DNA from: Metaphire vulgaris
Lineage: Eukaryota > Annelida > Clitellata > Crassiclitellata > Megascolecidae
Direction of reading: 5' to 3'
Length of the DNA: 64,000 bases
Assembly (NCBI GenBank): GCA_018105865.1
Contig: CM030832.1
Coordinates: 10,676,156-10,740,155 of the forward strand
The translations under genes were made by a program, and so were the position numbers. Under the pieces are notes generated by a model. The model worked only from the letters and a program-made list of their open reading frames with translations, ran no database searches and had not been told where the DNA came from. Each line of letters starts with the position of its first letter. Position 1 is the first letter of the stretch. This document shows, piece by piece, positions 57,640 to 64,000 of the stretch.

Positions 57640-58225
57640 ATTTCCTCACGCATATGCAATGATAATTTAAATTCAAAAAGTTATTTTTGTGCCTTATAAC
57701 TTTTTTGCTCAACGTATGTTATCGAGTTTGAGATTTTTGCGACAAGCTTCGCAGTTGGTTCATTTTGGAGTGACAAGGACTGTAGACGAATAGCTTATGC
57801 TTTAAATGAGAATATATTTTTGTAACTTGATATTAAATTCAGAAACGAAGTACCCCTGTATAGTTGAACATAGGCCTATAGTTTGTCGTTCTACTCGTTT
57901 TCTTGAAATGCGTTGGTCTTCAAGGGCTGCTATTTTAGGTCTAGACCTAGCCTACTTAAGAGCAGAAGTTAGTTCAATGAGAAACATTAATTATTTCAAT
58001 ATGTCATTATTCTGCATTAGACCTATCCTGAATCAAGTGATTTCAAGAATTATCAATTTCTAGCATTTTTCTTAAATGTATATGAACTTGACCAAGCCAT
58101 TAGTCAGGGATTTATCTACACCCCCAGCGGGGTCACACCCCCGGTTTTGACATACACCCCCTGTCCCTACACATCTGCCAGAGGTGGTTTTGCCTATCAC
58201 CCAAACAGACATATTATGTTAAAAG
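57640..58225. other. Non-coding DNA with a MITE end at 58108
   Basis: CAGGGATTTATCTACACCCCC-like sequence from 58108 to 58165 looks like a hAT-type fragment. Otherwise nothing recognised. Confidence 0.35.
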
Positions 58226-58235
58226 TAGTATGAAG

Positions 58236-58684
58236 TAGAGCTGTACCGATTAATCGGCAATATTCACAATCGGACCGATTATTAGGACAATCGGAACAAT
58301 CGGTAATCGGGTGCCAGCATGGTGCGATTAATTAACACTTGTTTTCTGGCCGATTATTAGGATAATTGAAATATTCGGTTATAAATTAGGATGAACATAG
58401 AAATTTAAAAATTGACATTATTATTGATACAAAATTATTATTATTCATTATTATGATATGACATTATTATTTTTATTCTTGGCAAACCTTCCAATTGAAT
58501 TGCATACGGAGGGCATGTGCATTTACGCTACACTTTTATGGCAAATTTGATTGCATGATCATTAAAAACGCCTGATTTGGAGAATTCGACAGATAATCGG
58601 TATCGGCAAAACAATCGGTTGTCTAACAATCGGAACAATCGGTAATCGGAACAATCGGCAAAATGTGCAATCGGTACAGCTCTA
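58236..58684. mobile_element. hAT-like MITE, TAGAGCTGTACCGAT ends, perfect 8-bp target duplication
   Basis: Ends TAGAGCTGTACCGATTAATC and CAATCGGTACAGCTCTA; duplication GTATGAAG at 58228-58235 and 58685-58692. AATCGGAACAATCGGTAATC-type repeats lie near both ends. Confidence 0.94.
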
Positions 58685-58797
58685 GTATGAAGCTGCTGTG
58701 AAGGACAGTGGATTATGATGCAGCCTGTTTCGTACAGCATTAATTATATGTTCAAATAAGAAATTTCAGTTTGTAGATGATCGAAAAATTATCACCA

Positions 58798-58798
58798 C

Positions 58799-58889
<91 letters not shown>

Positions 58890-58890
58890 C
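58798..58890. repeat. (ATT)n microsatellite
   Basis: About 30 units; a shorter tract lies at 59061-59085. Confidence 0.97.
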
Positions 58891-59127
58891 AATTTTGCGA
58901 TTTGTGACCTGGAGCAGTGGGGATATGTCAAGCTTCGGGGATGTAGTTGTTGGGAACTGTAGGCAGTGGGGATGTAGTGGTGGGGATGTAGCAGTAGGGG
59001 ATGCAGTTGAACAGTTGGGGTGAAATCACCCTTTTCCTAAATACAACAAATCGCGCCCTGATTATTATTATTATTATTATTATTATGGGAAAACTAGCCG
59101 TATAAGAATAGCACTGGACATTGACAC

Positions 59128-59425
59128 CAGGAACGTCATTGCAGGGGGCATTTGCCTGATTTGTAGGGGAAAATTTTTTTCGCCAATGTTTGTGTTATTT
59201 AGTTTTTGCATGCCAATTGGCTGGCTAAATAGGTAAAACATACACTAGAAAGCAATAAAAAGGTCAGCAACCCCTAAAGAAAAAGTGCTTGATGTTGAGT
59301 AATCTGTAAGTAACTAGTCGTAAAAAATGAACGACAAGCAGCAAAAAGGTCATCAACATTTTTTCGCAAACTTGTCAGGTCGAAAGTGTCTTGCCCCCCT
59401 GAAAAACAGTGAAATGACGTCTCTG
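59128..59425. mobile_element. hAT-like MITE with perfect 8-bp target duplication
   Basis: Ends CAGGAACGTCATTGCAGGGG and GAAATGACGTCTCTG; duplication ATTGACAC at 59120-59127 and 59426-59433. Same family as 35345-35600. Confidence 0.95.
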
Positions 59426-59504
59426 ATTGACACCCCCGCAATTTTGGGACACCCCTGAACGCAAATTCCTGGAAAAAAGCCTGCACTCAGTAGTAAGTTA
59501 GTAC

Positions 59505-59785
59505 TATGGGGCGGGAAGTTAGTAGAGTGGTAACAGCGTTGGACAATGGAGCAGTAGGTCGCGGGTTCAAACCACGCGGAGCCCTGGTTGACTCATCAAC
59601 TATGGAGCCTGATGGCGATAAGAAATGAAATTAGCGGATTAATCCAGTAAACAGGCGCATTGCATGAGAACACTGGCCCTCATCATGTAACCTGCACAAA
59701 TCGCCTGGCTGAGGGCCTTGGTTTGAGATCAGCGCAGCCCTATGAGCCTTGAGGTTAAATTGCTCGGGAAGGATTACTTACTTAC
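59505..59785 (+). mobile_element. tRNA-derived SINE, second type
   Basis: Box A TAGTAGAGTGG at 59520-59530 and box B GGTTCAAACCA at 59564-59574, 44 bases apart. A ~190-bp unrelated body and a TTACTTACT tail follow. Its body differs from the SINE at 2790 and 5742. Confidence 0.8.
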
Positions 59786-59972
59786 TATGAAAAGCCAACT
59801 GAGACAAAGAGATCATCCTCAACTGTTATTTGCAAAGCAACGTTTTATCAAACTTATCCGTCGTCCCTAAACTTGGCGCTCCATAGATTCCACGAATAAA
59901 TCGTTTCAACATAGGCCTATTCCTTTAAAGTCCTTTACCAATGTTCCTCTATTTGTCGAGTGTGACGAAAAA

Positions 59973-60195
59973 CAGTGGCGTAACGTGGGGGGCATTTGCA
60001 CTTTGTTGACTGCTCCCGGGCCATCAGGGGGCCAAAAAAGAAAGCTATGGTTTTAGGGTTAACCCTAACATGTTTAACCCTAACAACCCTAACCATAGAA
60101 ATGAACGTGGACCTTTTTTGCTCAAACAATTTGAAACTTTGGGGCCCCCATGGCAAAAAATGCCCCAAAACATCAAAAGTCACGCTACGCCACTG
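59973..60195. mobile_element. hAT-like MITE with perfect 8-bp target duplication
   Basis: Ends CAGTGGCGTAACGTGGGG and CACGCTACGCCACTG; duplication ACGAAAAA at 59965-59972 and 60196-60203. Contains four AACCCTAAC-type units at 60055-60095. Confidence 0.95.
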
Positions 60196-60399
60196 ACGAA
60201 AAAGCATGGTGCCTGAGCGGCACCTTTTCATTCCTGAGAACCTGAGTTTTTCACATATGTCACTCCAGACAACAACGACATCAGTGTTAGGCCTATAAGC
60301 CGCCTATTTAAACTCAAAATTACTGCACGACGGTTGGAAACTGCTGCGCGGCGTTTTCTTGTCGTGTTCCAGACTAGAGGGAACATTGGGACTCCCTAC

Positions 60400-60540
60400 C
60401 AGAGGCGGATTTACATTTTGGAGGCCCGGTGCAAATATTTCCATGGAGGCCCCCGGCGCCATCGTGGTCACTTAAAGACAGTGTTTATTCTAGGCCCTTT
60501 TTGGGGGGATTCCCCCAAAATGAAAAAATTCTCCCTCCCA
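60400..60540 (+). mobile_element. hAT-like MITE left end
   Basis: CAGAGGCGGATTTACATTTT then GGAGGCCC repeated; no right end. Confidence 0.5.
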
Positions 60541-61300
60541 AAATAAATTTTTTTGGTGTTGCATGGGAGATGGAAATTTCTGAATAAACCTGCAGTTTTT
60601 AATTTTTTGGAGATGGAAAATAAGGAAGCTTGTCACAGAGAAATTTAAGAATGGAAAACGGGCAGATGACCTTTTATTTTTTGGTCATTTCACTTTTGAA
60701 ATGTCAAACCTTGTCCCTCCAAACATTTCAAAATCTCCCAATGTCAAGGTTCTTAAAGAAGTATAATACAACAAACGTCATTGAAAAATGAAACAATTAA
60801 ATGCCATTAGCTTCAACTCAAATAAACTTGCATTGAATTTGCAGTCGTGCAGTCAGTGTACAAGAACTGAGGCACGGTCGACCTGTCGTCTGTTTATAAT
60901 ATTAGTAGTGTTGCTGGTAACCCACCTATTTGGTAATTAGTCTAAATTGTCTCAACATGTCGCCCACGACTTTTGTTGTAGAAAAGGTCTCATAGCTGCA
61001 AAAAAGTCGATTGTCTTCACGAGTTCATTTTCAATGTTCAGTATGGCTAAGGATGACATCTATGAGGGGTTAGATATTAATGCGCTATAATCCACGTGTT
61101 ATAAAACATATTTTAAAATTTTAATTTATTTAAGTGTTATTTAAACTTATTTCTTATGAATTTAATCAAACACGAAGATGAGTTCCTTATAACTTTTTTT
61201 AGAAAAAGCACTATCGTATAATTAAGATTTGTAATCGGTGTTACGCATTTTACCGTAAGACAAATGAGTGATGGCGTTAGCTTATGCTTTAAATGATATT
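60541..61300. other. AT-rich non-coding DNA
   Basis: Nothing recognised. Confidence 0.4.
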
Positions 61301-61301
61301 T

Positions 61302-61490
61302 CAGTTCGGGAAATAATTTCAGTTCAGAATTCAGTTTCAGTTCTAGGGTTGCCAATTTCAGTTTCTATTCAGTTTCAGTTCGGGAAATAATTTCAGTTTC
61401 TATTCAGTTTCAGTTCTAGGGTTGCCAATTTCAGTTTCTATTCAGTTTCAGTTCGGAAAATAATTTCAGTTTCAGTTTCAGCATTAACTA
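61302..61490 (+). repeat. 73-bp minisatellite, TTTCAGTT-rich, cluster 1
   Basis: TTCGGGAAATAATTTCAG recurs at ~73-bp spacing (61307, 61381, 61454), alternating with TAGGGTTGCCAATTTCAG. Confidence 0.92.
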
Positions 61491-62378
61491 TGATAATCAT
61501 TTTCAACGTTCAATAATTATGGCAAGTAACAATTGTTCTGTTCAGTTAAGAAACTACAGTAAGTTCAGTATCTAAGTTAAATCCAATGTGCATTTAGTTT
61601 TTAAGAAGACTCGCATTTCTAAATTTTGGTGACGCGATTCTTTCGGCCAGCTGTTAACAAGTTAAAACAGTGAGAAGATTGCTCAACATAGGCCTGTTAG
61701 GCAGGTGCAGTGATTAAATCTTCAGCCAGATCTGTTCAAATTGAGCGTAGGATGCAGATGACGCTTTCTCCAGAAAGTCAGTGCATCTTCATCTCCAGAG
61801 TATTGCTGAAGTTCTGATTAGTAATTAGTTGTCCAGCAGTTGTAGTGGTGGGGAAGCAGTAGGGGATGCATGGCCTTGGAATGGAAGACACTGTAGGATT
61901 AGCGGACATGCCGGTAGGTGTTTCAGATGCTATCATCAACTTATTATTATATTATGATTTTGCTGCCACCAGTAGCTGTTCTGTTTCACGAGATGCCAGG
62001 CAGTACTGATTATTATTATTATAGTCAAGTAGACAAGCAGCAACAGGGATAGGATTAAATTGAAATGACTGGGGATCAAGAACTGGGGCAAAGCGACTTG
62101 TGAAATCAGAGAGCATTAGGCCTATGAGTTTTCTTGAACTGGCTAAAATGGTGAAGGTGACACTCCAAATTTAGAAGAAGTGATGGCAGAATATATGACA
62201 TTGGCTGAGTTCAGTTTGAAGAATGTCAGAGTAACGACAAGTACACATTGCATAGTTTTGTGATAAAGTTGTAGGTAAGTAAAATTTCTTTTACCGGACT
62301 GGCTCTTTCAAAATCAGGCTCAGCGGGTAAGTTGTGTGTTCCTGGAAAAAATGACCTTTAGAAAATTTTCAGTATTTT
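61491..62378. other. Unique DNA between two TTTCAGTT clusters
   Basis: No protein domain. Both clusters and this spacer could form one element of about 1.25 kb. Confidence 0.4.
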
Positions 62379-62548
62379 ACTAACAATTTCAGTTCGGGAA
62401 ATAATTTCAGTTTCTATTCAGTTTCAGTTTTAGGGTTGCCAATTTCAGTTTCTATTCAGTTTCAGTTCGGGAAATAATTTCAGTTTCAGTTTCAGTTTCA
62501 GTTAACTGATTTTAAATAAAGTTTCTATTCAGTTTCAGTTCACTGAAA
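62379..62548 (+). repeat. 73-bp minisatellite, TTTCAGTT-rich, cluster 2
   Basis: Same unit and same orientation as 61302-61490. Confidence 0.92.
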
Positions 62549-63435
62549 TATCACTGGGCGTTAGTCTGTATGCAAATCATGCATTGCCAGTCCAAAGGTA
62601 CGGAGGCATACAAATCACATACTCCTCCCATTTTCCGCGCTTTTGACCGGTGGTACCGTGGTAAGAATTGACCGTCGAGACACAGTCCAGGCACTCAGGT
62701 TGAGTTTAAAGTACCCCTAATCTGCATAACGATGCAAGAGGCCGGGTGTCTACGACCGCCGGTTAAAGTGCAGCGGGCCGGTCACTCGGTCAGAGTCCAT
62801 CCATTATGAGCCATACCATTATTTGAGGTCAGCTAAACCGGGGTATTTGAGATATAGGAAATTTCTTAACATGCTTTTTGGCAATGGACTCATGGAGCAT
62901 GCATTAAATTGCATTTCAATACTAAATTATTACTAATCCATTTACAAACACTACTAACGTCTAACAATACAACATTCATGTATATCTCCGAAAATAAATT
63001 GTTTTAAAAAACTATTAATTAAAAGAAAAAAATTATTATTAGAACTTTTAGGCCTAAATTTGTATTTTGAAGGGAGGACCGATGCACCACCTGGTACCGT
63101 GGTCATTGGGCTCCCTACGAATCGCTTCTTATAAAACATATTTTCTAGACCTACTGTACTAAACTACGTACAGATGACGGATCGTAACGCTCTCGGCTGT
63201 GACTCAGTGATACCCGTTAGCCTATTGCTGCAGTTAAAAGAAAATCTGTATTAAATTAACGTGCCGTCAGAACTTCAGAAGTGTCGAATAGCATGGCAGC
63301 AGATAAACAAACTACCTTCATTGGCTGTACAAAAGTTTAGCGTTTCCAAAGGGCATTGCTGTCAGTGGACCTAATGTTGGCTTATAACTAGCTTGAAATT
63401 GATCGTCAACTCAAATAATACAATAGGCCCTATAG
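62549..63435. other. Non-coding DNA, nothing recognised
   Basis: No exon or repeat ends. GGTACCGTGGT-like words at 62652 and 63092 are an isolated inverted pair. Confidence 0.4.
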
Positions 63436-63570
63436 ATATCAATAAATCAATAAACTTCTATGGCGCCACCATCATAATGCCCAGGGCATCAGCCGATGGG
63501 CCATGGCGCACCAAATCTAAATTGAATCAGATCCAGGTCAAGCCGTAAAGATCAGGCAGAACAGCGGGGG
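63436..63570 (-). mobile_element. CR1/L2-like LINE 3' UTR (second family)
   Basis: ATCAATAAATCAATAAACTT then CTATGGCGCCACCATCATAA, closely matching the terminus of 47435-48060. Confidence 0.8.
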
Positions 63571-63664
63571 TGCAAGAAAGGGGGAAAAAGCAGTGTCACA
63601 GTTTCTTAGACTTGCCTCCCATCGAGCGTGAAGTAATTTATAGATGGACCCTTAGTTTTCTATG

Positions 63665-63750
63665 CAGTGGCGGGGCCACGAGGGGAGGTTTAGGGGAGGT
63701 TTGGGGGGGTCTTCTGCGGATGGATTTTGAAGTGCCATCGATTGATACCC
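63665..63750 (+). mobile_element. hAT-like MITE left end
   Basis: CAGTGGCGGGGCCACGAGGGG followed by GGGGAGGTTTGGGGGG; no right end before the window closes. GTGCTATAGAAGTGCATAAT at 63763-63783 looks like another LINE terminus. Confidence 0.45.
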
Positions 63751-64000
63751 TTGGGTATTAGAACTGGTGCTATAGAAGTGCATAATAATCATTATTAAAG
63801 CATAGCCTATCTGCTTGCCCTATAGACACCCAAAACAGAAAACCTTATTGACAAAAAGTGAAAGCTGTCATGTAGAAATGTTATTAATGTGAATTTTAAT
63901 CGGATGTGCTTTTGCAATTTTTGCCATATTAGTAACTCAGAAAGTTAGGAATTGCCTTTGAGCTCAAAATATCGGAGAACTTCGTGTGGAGTTGTAGCGA

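Noticed and set aside
59520..59574. tRNA gene
   Set aside because: Same reasoning: good boxes A and B but a SINE body and tail follow.
60055..60095. Telomere-like AACCCT repeats
   Set aside because: Only about four degenerate units inside a MITE; not a telomere or clear interstitial telomeric tract.

Overview
This is animal genomic DNA from a TE-rich, microsatellite-rich genome. The only host protein gene I can support is a Hey gene (HES-related bHLH-Orange repressor with a C-terminal YRPW motif) on the + strand, five coding exons between 49711 and 55269. Its exon layout, the CR1/L2-like and RTE-like LINEs (one with a 2A-like peptide motif), and the swarm of hAT-like MITEs suggest a marine invertebrate, possibly an echinoderm or hemichordate. 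That placement is inference; nothing here fixes the species.

Layout. 1-5900: a decayed DNA transposon with ~180-bp inverted repeats and remains of a KRBA2-like integrase protein (620-2528), two copies of a tRNA-derived SINE, a CpG-rich stretch and a LINE 3' end. 5900-18000: mostly non-coding DNA with microsatellites, small hAT-like and Harbinger-like MITEs, a 44-bp minisatellite, and a GATC-rich hAT-like element that carries a LINE end followed by a 225-bp (AAT)n tract. 18000-22150: the most complete LINE (CR1/L2-like), broken by frameshifts, with a strong foldback near its 5' side. 22150-31020: MITEs with clear 8-bp target duplications, a Harbinger-like MITE, and an RTE-like LINE insertion with a 5' inversion and a perfect 13-bp target duplication (29935-31021). 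31190-33240: two inverted arrays of a KpnI-containing 15-mer about 2 kb apart. 33240-43735: microsatellites, MITEs and CpG-rich unique DNA. 43827-47207: a nearly full-length but frameshifted pogo/Tigger-like transposon with a PHD-like zinc finger at the transposase C terminus. 47435-48060: another LINE end. 48700-55270: Hey with a CpG-rich 5' region that holds several CSL/Su(H) core sites. 55270-64000: more MITEs, RTE-like fragments, a second type of tRNA-derived SINE and a 73-bp TTTCAG-rich minisatellite.

Biologically, Hey is a Notch target in animals, and the CSL-type sites upstream of its start codon fit that. Everything else is transposon history: class I (CR1/L2-like, RTE-like, SINEs) and class II (integrase-type, pogo, hAT, Harbinger). 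Several MITE families with different ends share the same internal word (GACAAGCAAAAAAGGTC and its complement). The open reading frames not listed here are mostly readings of microsatellites or transposons and are not supported as genes.
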